Assembly: GCA_022414725.1 (NCBI GenBank)
Contig: CM039464.1
Location: 42,974,462 to 43,038,461 of the forward strand
Length of the DNA: 64,000 nt
Source: Microglena sp. YARC
Lineage: Eukaryota; Chlorophyta; Chlorophyceae; Chlamydomonadales; Chlamydomonadaceae
Reading direction: 5' to 3'
Part shown: positions 55,991 through 64,000 of the stretch, piece by piece
Layout of the letters: each line of letters begins with the position of its first letter
How positions within the stretch are numbered: position 1 is the stretch's first letter
Program-made: the position numbers and the translations under genes
Notes under the pieces: generated by a model
Told to the model about the DNA's origin: nothing
What the model saw: the letters and a program-made list of their open reading frames with translations, nothing else
The model's database searches: none

Positions 55991-56051
55991 GTAAGGGAGA
56001 ATGATGAAATAAATAAAACAGAACATGCTGACTCTTGCATATTTTTTGCAG
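55991..56051 (+). other. candidate 61-nt spliceosomal intron
   Basis: A 5' GTAAGG, a branch-point-like CTGAC about 24 nt before the end and a pyrimidine-rich TTTTTTGCAG 3' end. Removing it keeps frame between the ATPase-plus-motif ORF and the GGDLFETVAGINDP ORF that follows. This would be a eukaryotic-type intron; no transcript data are available. Confidence 0.4.
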
Positions 56052-56630
56052 GGGGGGAGACTTGTTTGAAACGGTGGCTGGGATAAATGACCCAGGTGTC
56101 ATGCTTTCATTTCACAATGCGCTCCTCCATATCCGGGCTCACTTGATGGCTGCATCTGCTGCTGCTCTGCCGGGATGCAGTCACGACGATCTGTGCTACA
56201 ACTTTCAGACCGGCACAGCGTTGCTTGTATCCTTGTTGGATGGAATTGCAGTGTACGTTGAGAAGAAGATGCAGGTACTTTCTGATGCCGCCGATGTGTA
56301 TTGGGCTCAGGACAGGACATTCTTGGATCCCAGATTTGCCGAGCTGCTGTAAAGGAGCGCACAACTGAGTACATTATCAAAGGGGGCGTGACGGCAAACA
56401 CTCTCCGCAATTTTGCCAAGCACTACATTCCATGGCTGATACTGTCTAACAAAACATCTGGACACTGGGACATCAGCTTCCCTGTGGGTGCTACCACGAG
56501 AACTACCGGCCCCGTCCTGAGGGGCTTGCTTTTCCCGTTGTTCAATGACGCCTGTGACGCATGTGATGAACTGGGTCGTCTGCTCAACCAGATGCCAGAG
56601 GATATTGAGAGGTTACAGTCTTTTTCGAAT
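56052..56630 (+). pseudogene. unknown protein, frameshifted
   Basis: First frame to a TAA at 56,350 (GINDPGVMLSFHNALLHIRAH...). The sensible reading then continues in another frame from about 56,340 (KERTTEYIIKGGVTANTL...) to about 56,630. Helical, soluble, about 195 codons in all. No family recognised. No start codon of its own is evident; it may depend on the upstream exon. Confidence 0.4.
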
Positions 56631-56635
56631 GTGGC

Positions 56636-56917
56636 TCACGTGTCCGTATTCGCATTCAATTTGCCTGTTACATTCACATTTCCGTTGGCGTTGATGTCTC
56701 TCGTGGACGTGGGCCCGTTGAGTTGCGTAGCCCCTCCAGACCACAGTCGCCCGGCAGCCATCCCCCCATAGTACCCAGTCCCATCTTTATTGAATAGTCG
56801 CAACCAGTCGCCATTGCCATGCTTGTCACCCACGCCGCTTAAAGTCCACTTATCCCCAAGCTTGATCGTATTCGCATTCAAGTTGCCAGTTAGATTCTTT
56901 TTTTCTAGCCCGTGCAT
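56636..56917 (-). pseudogene. viral fibre/tail-like fragment
   Basis: About 90 codons: KWTLSGVGDKHGNGDWLRLF, GTGYYGGMAAGRLWSGG and repeated NLNAN / NGNVNVTGKLNAN segments. The latter are typical of the shaft-and-head regions of fibre-like structural proteins in giant viruses and phages. Both ends are cut; the repeat region simply stops at the neighbouring unknown gene. Confidence 0.55.
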
Positions 56918-57074
56918 GCCGTTGTATCAATCATGATATACCAACAATGTTAACGCTTTAACGCGCACAATGTGAGACAGCATGAGCGAAGACACTTCTG
57001 AACGGGTTTGATCGGTTACAAAGATTGATGGTCAACTGTCAAAATCCCAAGGTGTCCATTTTCATCAGATCAAA

Positions 57075-57539
57075 TCACAAACGTAGCGGCAGTCGCGAAG
57101 GGGTGCCGATTGTACAGAACACACACTTGTATTGGCTTCTTTTCCAACAGTCTTCGCATCTTGCAGCTTTGCATTCCTTGCATGAAGACCCCTTCGTGCG
57201 CAGATTTGCGCATTGAGGGCAACACCATTTAGCACCCGCGGCACCCTCATCTTCGTCATCATGCGTCAAGTCCACTTCCACTGCTCTCTGCCCACGTTTG
57301 GCACGTCGCACAGTCAGAGGCACAACACTACTAGGGCCAGCTATGGAGTCGCGGCAAAGAGGGCACGAATTCAGTCTTGGAAAGCAGTCTCCGCACACGA
57401 GGTGATCGCAGGGAAGGGCGAGCGCTGCAACATGATTGTTTAGGCAGTAAGGACACTCCCACAAAGGGCGCTCGATCTCAACCACCTCGACCTCATCCTC
57501 AATGGAAATACTGGGAGCCTCCTCTTCATCTGTAGTCAC
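57075..57539 (-). CDS. RING-finger protein (probable ubiquitin E3 ligase)
   Basis: A C3HC4 RING finger (CPYC...CDHLVCGDC...CPLC) near residues 29-63, then an acidic basic linker (RRAKRGQRAVEVDLTHDDEDE). A second Cys-rich module follows (CCPQCA...CKECKAARCEDC...CVFC). RING domains recruit E2 enzymes for ubiquitin transfer. The open frame extends upstream without an ATG; the first codon used here is GTG at 57,539, so the true start, or an upstream exon, is unknown. Confidence 0.7.
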   Translation of the reverse strand: MTTDEEEAPSISIEDEVEVVEIERPLWECPYCLNNHVAALALPCDHLVCGDCFPRLNSCPLCRDSIAGPSSVVPLTVRRAKRGQRAVEVDLTHDDEDEGAAGAKWCCPQCANLRTKGSSCKECKAARCEDCWKRSQYKCVFCTIGTPSRLPLRL

Positions 57540-57818
57540 AGGAATAAATTGAAAACCCGTGTCAGATGGAAATGTAAAACGACATCGCAGTTGTACACTA
57601 TATTGAAAGCAAACAATTGCATGTACCTTCGTCCTCTGACGACGACGATATATAGCCTGTCAAGTTAATGACATCTCCCATCAGAGATCGATTCCGACGA
57701 CAGACAATATAGGAGACCTATCGTAAATGTAACAATAAAACAAACAAATCACATTACTCGTACTCGATGCGCAAGCGGTACTCGATGTACTTGGATGTAC
57801 TTGGATGTACTTGAGGTA

Positions 57819-57930
57819 CAATGGGCGTTCCTGCATTCCGGCCGATTTTGACTGGTTGCGAAACATTGTCTGGAGCGGATTTGTGATTCCTCGGTGCTGA
57901 TATCTCAAGCTAGCGAGTCGTTCCGGATGT
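57819..57930. repeat. partial GGGCGTTCC-family MITE
   Basis: CAATGGGCGTTCCTGCATTC to CGTTCCGGATG, about two thirds of the element at 58,347. Before it, 57,775-57,818 has short TGTACTTGGA tandem units. After it, 57,931-58,346 has GCAGAAGAAG-type low complexity and a segment shared with the MITE at 330-450. Confidence 0.6.
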
Positions 57931-58346
57931 TACCGTGCACAGACGAGGATCCAGCAGTCCCGTTGAGCGAAGGAGTCGATCGATGATCAGCATCAGCAGA
58001 AGAAGAAGCAGTCCCTTTTCGCGAAGGAGGATGATTAGCAGCAGCCGAAGAAGCTCGTAAAAGTCATGGGTGCGCATGCACCGTTTAGTCTTGGAACTCT
58101 GTCCAGGAAGAGAGGCGATCGCTTCAGTGCGGCTGGTCCTTCAATGGGCACTCTCGAAGGCGAGATGGGGTCAACTCCCCATCTCTGCCCTTTACGGACA
58201 GGGATTTTCTGTTTGAACTGCCTTCAGGAAGATGCCGGCTGCCCCCACAATGTATCTGACAGGTAAATTGAGAGTTCTTGCATTTGTATGTCTCTCCACA
58301 CCAGTTCCACCATTTCAGAAGCCCCAAAAGCCAAGGTGTCCCACCA

Positions 58347-58511
58347 ATGGGCGTTCCTGCATCCCGGCCGATTCTGACTGGTTGCGAAACATGGTCTGGA
58401 GCGGATTTGTGATTCCTCGGTGCTGATATCTCAAGCTAGCGAGTCGTTCCGGATGCTCTAAATTCTGAGTAGAAATTTAAAAAAATCCGCCAGGAGGAAG
58501 GAACGCCCATT
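58347..58511. mobile_element. GGGCGTTCC-family MITE, clean copy 2
   Basis: Inverted, nearly identical copy of 55,249-55,413. It lies a few bases inside the right TIR of the 3.1-kb block. Confidence 0.7.
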
Positions 58512-58550
58512 CACCATAAAATGTCCCTAGCTGTATGATTGACAAATCTG

Positions 58551-60218
58551 ATGATGGGCACTGTAGTCGCGGTTGTTTCGGAATCGCCGGAGCCCCCTTT
58601 GTCCCAAAAATGGTGGCACTCGCTTTTGTTTTCGGCTGCTCTCTTCCTGTTTTGGGGGGGGATGATCGCGTTCGGCACGGTCATGGATTTGAATTACGAA
58701 ACCGACACCCATGATGCGTTCAAGATCGTCGCGACAACGGGCGCCATGGTCGGGTCGGCGCACGTCGCGTGGATTGCAGGCAGGTTCGCGCGCAGAACTC
58801 TCGTAAGACGATGGGATTTTCTCGTCCTTTACTCCAAGGACATACGGCGGTGCGTGAGTTTTGCTGTGTTCAGCGCGCTGGCGTTCGCGTGCATCCAAAT
58901 GTCCGAGCGCATGTCCAGTAACCACTCTCCCTTCGAGGCGGTCGCGCGCGTATTTTACAGCGGCCTCGTGCTCACGGCGTGTTTTCTCGCGCTTCAGACG
59001 ACTGGTATCGTGATTTTTACGTACGTCTTCTTCTCGCACCGCAAGAAGGTGTGGGGTACCATCTCCGCCAATGAGGCGAGTATTATGGATCGCCCCGATA
59101 TATCGCGTGCCTTCTTGTGCGCAGACGTGTGCGTGGGCATCTCGGAGAGCGCGCCCCTCGGCGAGTTCCTCCACAGATGGGTGGGCGTATCGGACGCAGA
59201 CATTATTAGATCCATACCAACACAAGCTATCGGGCTCTTCCAAACTTTGTGCGCGCTCATGCTCGCCCCCGCAGAAACGCCGATAAGAAAAGAGGAGTTC
59301 TTGCGCTTCATGGACACGCGGTCTGTACACGAGGACGACGAGAGGATAGAGAACCTCTGGATGCTGCTGAGTAGTGGGAGGGATGACAAGGCGGGGACGA
59401 CCATCACACCCTCGAGCGTGGAGAGGATGATGCACGACATGGCCTTCAGACGCAAACGGTTCGCGCATCAGGTCTTCACGGACCACAAGTGCGTCGACTG
59501 GATCATGATTGACATCGCGCTCCTCTCGTACCCTTTTTGCGCGGTGGTCATCGCCGAGATGTGGGGCTACCCGGCCTTTGGACAGGGATTCGACATGTTC
59601 AAAACCTACATGCTCGCGGCCTCTTTCCTGGTGTCGCAACTACAGGAGCGCATCCGCTTCATGGTGACCATGGCTACGCGGCGCCCGTTTGACATAGGGG
59701 ACATCCTTCTGTTGGACGGAGGCCCGTTCAGGGTGCGCGACTTCACGACGAACCACACGTACCTCGACGGTACCACGGCATTGACCTTGCGGAGCAGCGT
59801 CCTCCTGGGCAACACGGTTCGGAACATGACCAGGGGGGCTGTCAAAGGTAAAGTGGTCATGTCCTTACCCGTAACGACCTCCAACGACACCGTCGTGAAG
59901 GTGAGGGAAGCCCTTCAGGGGTACGCGAGGGAGAACCCAGACGAAGTCGAGGAGGGGTCGGTGAGGACGGGGTGGACATGCGTAGAGGGAGGAATCGCCA
60001 AGGTCATGTCTGTGCACTGGTCCTACACATTCGTGGTGCACGACGTGAACCGGTTTAATAGGGCGCGCACGGCTGTCTCGGATTTCGTGGTCGCGTCGCT
60101 CGGAATGGACGCTTGCCTGTCAAGTATGGGGTACGCGTCGGCGGGGGGAGGAGCATTCAACGATTCCGTGGCCGTCAAAAAGTACATGGCGCATTCGATG
60201 CTCGAAGTGAATTCGTGA
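58551..60218 (+). CDS. MSL-type mechanosensitive channel (MscS family)
   Basis: About 555 residues from ATG 58,551 to TGA. Hydrophobic segments lie near residues 25-43, 60-77, 103-118, 135-170, 320-345 and 360-375. Near residues 380-450 come RPFDIGDILLLDGGPFRV and RSSVLLGNTVRNMTRG, which match the pore-side and beta domain of the MscS fold. A soluble loop with acidic residues sits between the helices (about 265-300), where eukaryotic relatives carry an EF-hand. It is longer than the copy at 5,645 and looks like the plant/algal/fungal MSL branch. The TIR ends 15 bp upstream of the ATG, so its promoter may have been replaced. Confidence 0.8.
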   Translation: MMGTVVAVVSESPEPPLSQKWWHSLLFSAALFLFWGGMIAFGTVMDLNYETDTHDAFKIVATTGAMVGSAHVAWIAGRFARRTLVRRWDFLVLYSKDIRRCVSFAVFSALAFACIQMSERMSSNHSPFEAVARVFYSGLVLTACFLALQTTGIVIFTYVFFSHRKKVWGTISANEASIMDRPDISRAFLCADVCVGISESAPLGEFLHRWVGVSDADIIRSIPTQAIGLFQTLCALMLAPAETPIRKEEFLRFMDTRSVHEDDERIENLWMLLSSGRDDKAGTTITPSSVERMMHDMAFRRKRFAHQVFTDHKCVDWIMIDIALLSYPFCAVVIAEMWGYPAFGQGFDMFKTYMLAASFLVSQLQERIRFMVTMATRRPFDIGDILLLDGGPFRVRDFTTNHTYLDGTTALTLRSSVLLGNTVRNMTRGAVKGKVVMSLPVTTSNDTVVKVREALQGYARENPDEVEEGSVRTGWTCVEGGIAKVMSVHWSYTFVVHDVNRFNRARTAVSDFVVASLGMDACLSSMGYASAGGGAFNDSVAVKKYMAHSMLEVNS

Positions 60219-61024
60219 TCAAGTCTCTCTGGCACACGGACAAGCATTACGGAGGTACAAAGAGCGGGCGTATTCCTACAGAATCGAAAACATATATCGT
60301 CTCCGTTGAATTTTAGTTACCCGTATCTCCTCAAATGTATGAATTACTTTACACGTCACAGGGGACTTGGGACCATTTTGGGACGCGTGGCATGGAGAGG
60401 CATCTCGATGTGTTTTCATCGAAGCTTGTGGCATTGCTTGCTCCTACCGCTCCTCCGATGGCATCGAACCCTGAGCCATTGTTTTGCAACCTGATGAGCG
60501 AGTCGCGACATGCAGCCTGTCATGCACATGCAGCCGCGACATGCACATGCACATGCACATGCAGTCGCGACATGCAGCCTGTCATGCACCACGGGGGACA
60601 CGCAGTTGCATGTCGGAGACCGCATCGGATTGTATGCCACGCTGCGGAGTTTCGGCACACATACAGTGTGCCATGCTGACGATTCATACCACAGCTTGGT
60701 GTTCGAATGCGAAGGCATCATGGCGGTAGTGAACGAGTTGATCACGAACTCTGGATCACGCCGGAGCGCATGAAAATGTGCGTAGTCTGAGTGTTGTCGG
60801 CCCGCGTGACTTCGACAACCACCGGTCTGGCAGGAGCTGTTCCAGGAGGACCGCCACTGAGCATCCGTACAAATATTTTTTGAGGAGTCTGAGGAAGGTT
60901 TGTAATATATACAAAGACCGGGACCGTTCCTCTGCTCTCACAATCGCAAGGCTGCACTGCATGGAACTGTTGGGTCTAGGGCTTCCATTTTCCCGGTGCA
61001 AGGCTGCGTGTTGTTGACGGGCTA
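60219..61024. other. mosaic region of gene and transposon scraps
   Basis: 60,240-60,300 resembles the transposase sequence around VGIRPLFVPP. 60,358-60,510 is the DUF3431 fragment. 60,508-60,585 is CATGCACATGCA/CGACATGCAGC microsatellite. 60,590-60,770 holds a short open stretch (HVGDRIGLYATLRSFG) of unknown nature. 60,863-60,930 matches a transposase helix-turn-helix start. No intact gene. Confidence 0.6.
60358..60510 (+). pseudogene. fragment of the DUF3431 gene
   Basis: Codes for WDHFGTRGMERHLDVFSSKL and on to LFCNLMSES, matching about residues 130-180 of the protein at 53,974-55,152 with a few substitutions. Bounded by unrelated DNA on both sides. Confidence 0.75.
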
Positions 61025-61035
61025 CAACAAACATG

Positions 61036-61139
61036 ATGGTGTTCCACTGCCCCGTGGATTTCTACACCATAAGGCACACACTCTGGTGTGGCCGTACACT
61101 CCAGAAAGCGGTTTCATTTATATGTTCCGTCGAGTGTAA
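61036..61139. repeat. MITE end (TIR family 3)
   Basis: Inverted copy of 171-272: GTGTTCCACTGCCCCGTGG ... CATTTATATGTTCCGTCGAG. It abuts the stop of the minus-strand gene at 61,142. The second end of this copy is not found. Confidence 0.6.
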
Positions 61140-61141
61140 TA

Positions 61142-61798
61142 TCAAGGGAAGCGAAGTGGGAACGCTGCTGCGAGCTCGGTGTAGACATCGATGACCCAGG
61201 CCTCCCAGTTGTGCTTGATGCGCAGGACTGGAAGCGCTGACAATAGCTCATTGCAGCTCTCGACCTCCTCCTCCAGCAGCGGGCCGGTCTCCTGGTGAGC
61301 AACGCTGTAGTTGCGTCGATCCAGGAGCTTGTCAAATCGCTCAGCAAACTCAGGAGGCGACAGGCTTGCCTTGGTGGCCAGCCATGTGACCTCGGGAGTT
61401 GAAACCTTGTTGGAAATACGTGAGCTGCTGGTGGTTTCAAAGACAGCGCCAGTTGCAGCCTTTATGACAGTTGCTGCACAGGCGCAGAGCTGAATTCTGC
61501 CCGATGCCGTGGCTGCTTTCAGCAACAGCGCCAGCTCGTCCGCTTGCTTCTCAACCTTGGCTGAAATAGCAGCTACGGCATCTGCCTTGACAGTAGCAAA
61601 CAACGGCTCCTTGGAAACACAACGTGTGGAGGTGAGATTCAGCAGGTCTCCTTGCGCGTTGCGAACCTCAAAGTCCCATGGCGGAGGCACATTTGAACTC
61701 GAAGCCAGCATGTAGAGACTGTCCTGGAGATTGTCGACAGGCTTGAACGTCTGCTTGGCAAGCCGGATGCTGGATGTTGACAATACAATGGTGGTCAT
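61142..61798 (-). CDS. hypothetical Ala/Ser-rich protein
   Basis: 218 residues from ATG 61,798, uninterrupted. Rich in Ala, Ser and Leu and mostly helical, with a short region WDFEVRNAQGDLLNL near residues 42-56 that looks like a small beta domain. No family recognised. The boundary motif in 5' orientation starts 4 bp upstream of the ATG. The stop lies next to a MITE end. Confidence 0.5.
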   Translation of the reverse strand: MTTIVLSTSSIRLAKQTFKPVDNLQDSLYMLASSSNVPPPWDFEVRNAQGDLLNLTSTRCVSKEPLFATVKADAVAAISAKVEKQADELALLLKAATASGRIQLCACAATVIKAATGAVFETTSSSRISNKVSTPEVTWLATKASLSPPEFAERFDKLLDRRNYSVAHQETGPLLEEEVESCNELLSALPVLRIKHNWEAWVIDVYTELAAAFPLRFP

Positions 61799-61802
61799 TC
61801 TA

Positions 61803-61828
61803 TACAGATGTTCTCAAATAAAGTGGGG
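61803..61828 (-). promoter_or_regulatory. gene-boundary motif, 5' orientation
   Basis: On the minus strand CCCCACTTTATTTGAGAACA then TCTGTA, 4 bp before the ATG of the Ala/Ser-rich gene. The closest spacing of the motif to a start codon in the window. Confidence 0.5.
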
Positions 61829-61885
61829 CAACGTAGAAGAGCGATGTCGGCACTCGACACGAGCGGCGCAGGTGGTGTATGGTAG

Positions 61886-62179
61886 CTATCGACAAGGCTC
61901 AGGGCTGGACATGGGTTCAGGCAAGGCTGCGCAACTGATAAGCGTGGAGGCTGTGTTGAGCAGTGCCAGCAACGCTGTTGTGGCCGTCTTGAAATCGCCA
62001 TGTCCGGAGCAACGCCGAATTCTGGACGACGCAAGTGTCAATCTGGTCCTTAGAGGCAGCACACACTGGAACAACTGCATGGCTGCCTGCACTGCGAGCT
62101 TCTGAACGGTTGGGTGACAGCACGCTTTCTCTACAAGCGTCGCGGCTGCTGCAGAAGACGCAAGCGGTTCTAATACCAT
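61886..62179 (-). CDS. hypothetical Ala-rich ORF, doubtful
   Basis: 97 codons from ATG to TGA-type stop, rich in Ala, Leu and Cys. No family. Its composition resembles the gene downstream, so it may be a scrap of a related gene or a separate small gene. The rest of 61,829-62,383 shows nothing I recognise. Confidence 0.25.
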   Translation of the reverse strand: MVLEPLASSAAAATLVEKACCHPTVQKLAVQAAMQLFQCVLPLRTRLTLASSRIRRCSGHGDFKTATTALLALLNTASTLISCAALPEPMSSPEPCR

Positions 62180-62383
62180 TGTGTGCCTCTCTTTTTAAAC
62201 CGACAGCACCTGCACGAAGAAGCATTACCAACAACATCGTACAATGTGAGTTCGGAAATTCAATACATGTAGCCTACGGCTGCCTTTGTTCAGCCAAATG
62301 CAGAGCACAGCCACCTGATTCCTTCACCAATCTGAACTACACGCCGTCACACGCAATGTTCAACTGGTGTCTGTAAAAATGTA

Positions 62384-64000
62384 TCAAGGACGCGTAAGCA
62401 TCGTCGTCGATGACTCTGCCGTCCATGATTCGTACGCGACCCCAGAGGAGACCAACGCCGAACTTGGCAACAACACACGGTTAGGGACATGCGAGTCCTT
62501 ATTTAACCGTCCACCGGCACCCAACAGAGACACCAACTGCCAAGTAGATGGCATGACCACGCTCGTAGACACCGACACGCCTCCCTCTCCTCCTTCCGAG
62601 TAATATAGGTTGTCCGCAACCTCGCCGTTGATGGACGCCCCCAGAAGACCCGCCACAATGACAAGGAGAAGCAAAGAAGACAAGTCTAGGTCAGCCCCGA
62701 ACCCCTCGTCGATAGATATGCACCCCCAAGCGTCACGGAACTCGGAGAAAAACTCCCGAAGAGCAGAAACAAAACCGTCAATATTAGAAGGTCTTTGTTG
62801 CGCAATACGCGCACGCGCATGCAAACACCACAACAAGTTGCAAGCACGACGCCTTCGCCTAGAGCGCGCCTCTGAAGGAGGCAAACGAGGCAATTCCCCG
62901 ACGTTATCCCATGACAAACGTGGAAACCAATAATCGAATGTATCAGAAAGAACAGCGTCCACCTGAGATCCTACAGAACTGACAGCGACACGCAACGAAG
63001 GATGGCACAGAGGAAGCAACACATCCCCCAAGGTACGCAAATCGATAATATCAGAAGAAAATTTGTCAACTGCGAGAACCTGAGGAGGCGCGCCGTCTAA
63101 AAAAGGCAAGAAGAGACCGTCGCAAACATCGGTCCATCGATAGCGACGAATGTCCGAAGGTGCTACAATAAGACAAGCTTGTGAAGCAGCCCGCAAAGCA
63201 GTCACAGCTGAAGCAACGCTTAACACATGGTCCTCACCAGATAACTCCCCCCCGAACCCTTGCAACAACCCCGATGGAAGGTGGAATCTTACAAAGTACG
63301 GATACGTCGATTGAGCCTCCCCCACCTGAGCCATACTGCAAACCATATCAGCCACGTTGGACAACACGGGGAATGCCACACGCGCAAGCCAACCAGCGTC
63401 CCCCGATAGACGGTAGGTATCCCAAAGGGACACCGCGTGCATACAACCAGCAAAGGGGCGCAAACCATCGCTCATTGGCAACAAAAACCTCGGAGCGCCC
63501 GTCGCAGGATCGGACCAACGCCCAATATCTGACCATGGGACCATGTCCAGGTACAAACCCGACAGTCCCAGCTCAGGAACACCATCTTCATGCAGACGAG
63601 ATAAAGGAACAACCTGACCACGATAAGTAGGCAAAAGCAGACTCGAAGCAATCGCCACATGCACACACGACGCCCCCGACGCAGAGGTTCCCGAAAGGTC
63701 CATCAAGCCTCCACAAGAGGCGTGAAGCTGGTACATTGCCATGCGCAGAGTGAAAAGTTCACGCATGAATGCGGAAGTTTCCTCCTGCAACATCCCTGCA
63801 GCCTTGGACACTATGTCAACCCTTGACTGCCACAGAGCTTCCCATGCCATGTCGTGACGCGAAACGAGACTGCTTGCGGACGTACTTGCGCGAAGCAACG
63901 CAAGCATGGACTCGCGTGCTTTCTTTCCTCCTGAACAACAACACAGAATGTGCAACGTGAAAGACTCCGTTTCAGGAGAGACACGCAAACGGACACGCGC
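62384..64000 (-). CDS. possible GH65-like glycosidase, 5' end outside the window
   Basis: About 538 codons, open to the right edge, so the start is missing. The middle has DMVPWSDIGRWSD, LRPFAGCMHAVSLWDTYRLS and DAGWLARVAFPVLSNVADMV. This Y/W-DTYR..GD..WL....PVL pattern is like the (alpha/alpha)6 barrel of GH65-type phosphorylases and acid trehalase-like glucosidases. The N-terminal visible part and the last 150 residues are not typical, and a hydrophobic helix (LLLLVIVAGLLGA) lies near the C terminus. I cannot confirm catalytic acids. Alternative: another (alpha/alpha)6 enzyme family. Confidence 0.4.
   Translation of the reverse strand, partial: ARVRLRVSPETESFTLHILCCCSGGKKARESMLALLRASTSASSLVSRHDMAWEALWQSRVDIVSKAAGMLQEETSAFMRELFTLRMAMYQLHASCGGLMDLSGTSASGASCVHVAIASSLLLPTYRGQVVPLSRLHEDGVPELGLSGLYLDMVPWSDIGRWSDPATGAPRFLLPMSDGLRPFAGCMHAVSLWDTYRLSGDAGWLARVAFPVLSNVADMVCSMAQVGEAQSTYPYFVRFHLPSGLLQGFGGELSGEDHVLSVASAVTALRAASQACLIVAPSDIRRYRWTDVCDGLFLPFLDGAPPQVLAVDKFSSDIIDLRTLGDVLLPLCHPSLRVAVSSVGSQVDAVLSDTFDYWFPRLSWDNVGELPRLPPSEARSRRRRRACNLLWCLHARARIAQQRPSNIDGFVSALREFFSEFRDAWGCISIDEGFGADLDLSSLLLLVIVAGLLGASINGEVADNLYYSEGGEGGVSVSTSVVMPSTWQLVSLLGAGGRLNKDSHVPNRVLLPSSALVSSGVAYESWTAESSTTMLTRP

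Larger units (their letters stand above)
55455..58535. mobile_element. TIR-bounded 3.1-kb block with captured genes
   Basis: Opens with TACAGCTAGGGACATTTG at 55,455 and closes with the reverse complement of TACAGCTAGGGACAT at 58,535, both with outer TA: the left-end repeat of the mariner/Fanzor family at both borders. It holds no transposase or Fanzor. Inside lie an A32 ATPase fragment, an unknown gene, a fibre-like fragment, a RING gene and a MITE. It may be a transposed gene-carrying element or two independent solo ends. Confidence 0.5.

Noticed and set aside
1..64000. tRNA or rRNA genes.
   Set aside because: None recognised by eye on either strand; no cloverleaf or rRNA-like stretch was evident, though a tRNA scan was not possible.

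Overview
The window reads as a piece of a nucleocytoplasmic large DNA virus (Nucleocytoviricota) genome, or a giant-virus segment resident in a protist or algal nuclear genome, that transposons and segmental duplication have heavily reworked. Viral hallmarks are two D5-type primase/SF3 helicase genes, an A32-type packaging ATPase fragment, a fused RPB3-RPB11 RNA polymerase subunit, F-box and ankyrin families, a fibre-like fragment and MscS channels. Signs of a nuclear setting are a 5'-truncated LINE retrotransposon inside an F-box gene, plant-type telomere-like CCCTAAA repeats, a candidate 61-nt spliceosomal intron and many Tc1/mariner ends. I cannot tell a free virus from an endogenous one by sequence alone. 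Many genes carry one or a few frameshifts or stops. Some are homopolymer indels that could be read errors. Others, such as CAG to TAG and TCG to TAG, are substitutions that look like real decay.

Layout. 1-7 kb: a MITE, small membrane proteins, a broken methyltransferase-like gene, an F-box/SAP/C2H2 gene interrupted by a telomere-like repeat, and an MscS channel. 7-16 kb: tandem D5-type genes, a duplicated primase domain and a Fanzor deletion derivative. 16-21.5 kb: a palindromic double element made of two mariner transposase/Fanzor units. 21.5-28.5 kb: F-box genes (one split by a LINE), an AT-rich island with a four-helix membrane protein and a CAP-domain secreted protein, and transposase debris. 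28.6-32 kb: the most complete mariner/Fanzor element, inserted at TA in a copy of the RPB11 tail. 32-33.4 kb: RPB3-RPB11. 33.6-54 kb: six tandem units, each holding an F-box plus 37-residue ankyrin-type repeat gene and a transposase remnant, most with scraps of RPB3 and DUF3431. 54-64 kb: a DUF3431 gene, a TIR-bounded 3.1-kb block (ATPase fragment, candidate intron, unknown gene, fibre fragment, RING gene), an MSL-type channel, mosaic debris, an Ala-rich protein and the 3' part of a possible GH65-like glycosidase.

Likely biology (inference): D5 and RPB3-RPB11 belong to viral replication and transcription. The F-box/ankyrin, F-box/SAP and RING genes look like ubiquitin-ligase adaptors. The MscS proteins would gate ions or osmolytes. 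The TIR elements appear to drive capture and reshuffling of core gene pieces. The most notable systems are the mariner element carrying the RNA-guided nuclease homologue Fanzor, with its palindromic and deletion derivatives, and a short motif that recurs at gene boundaries.
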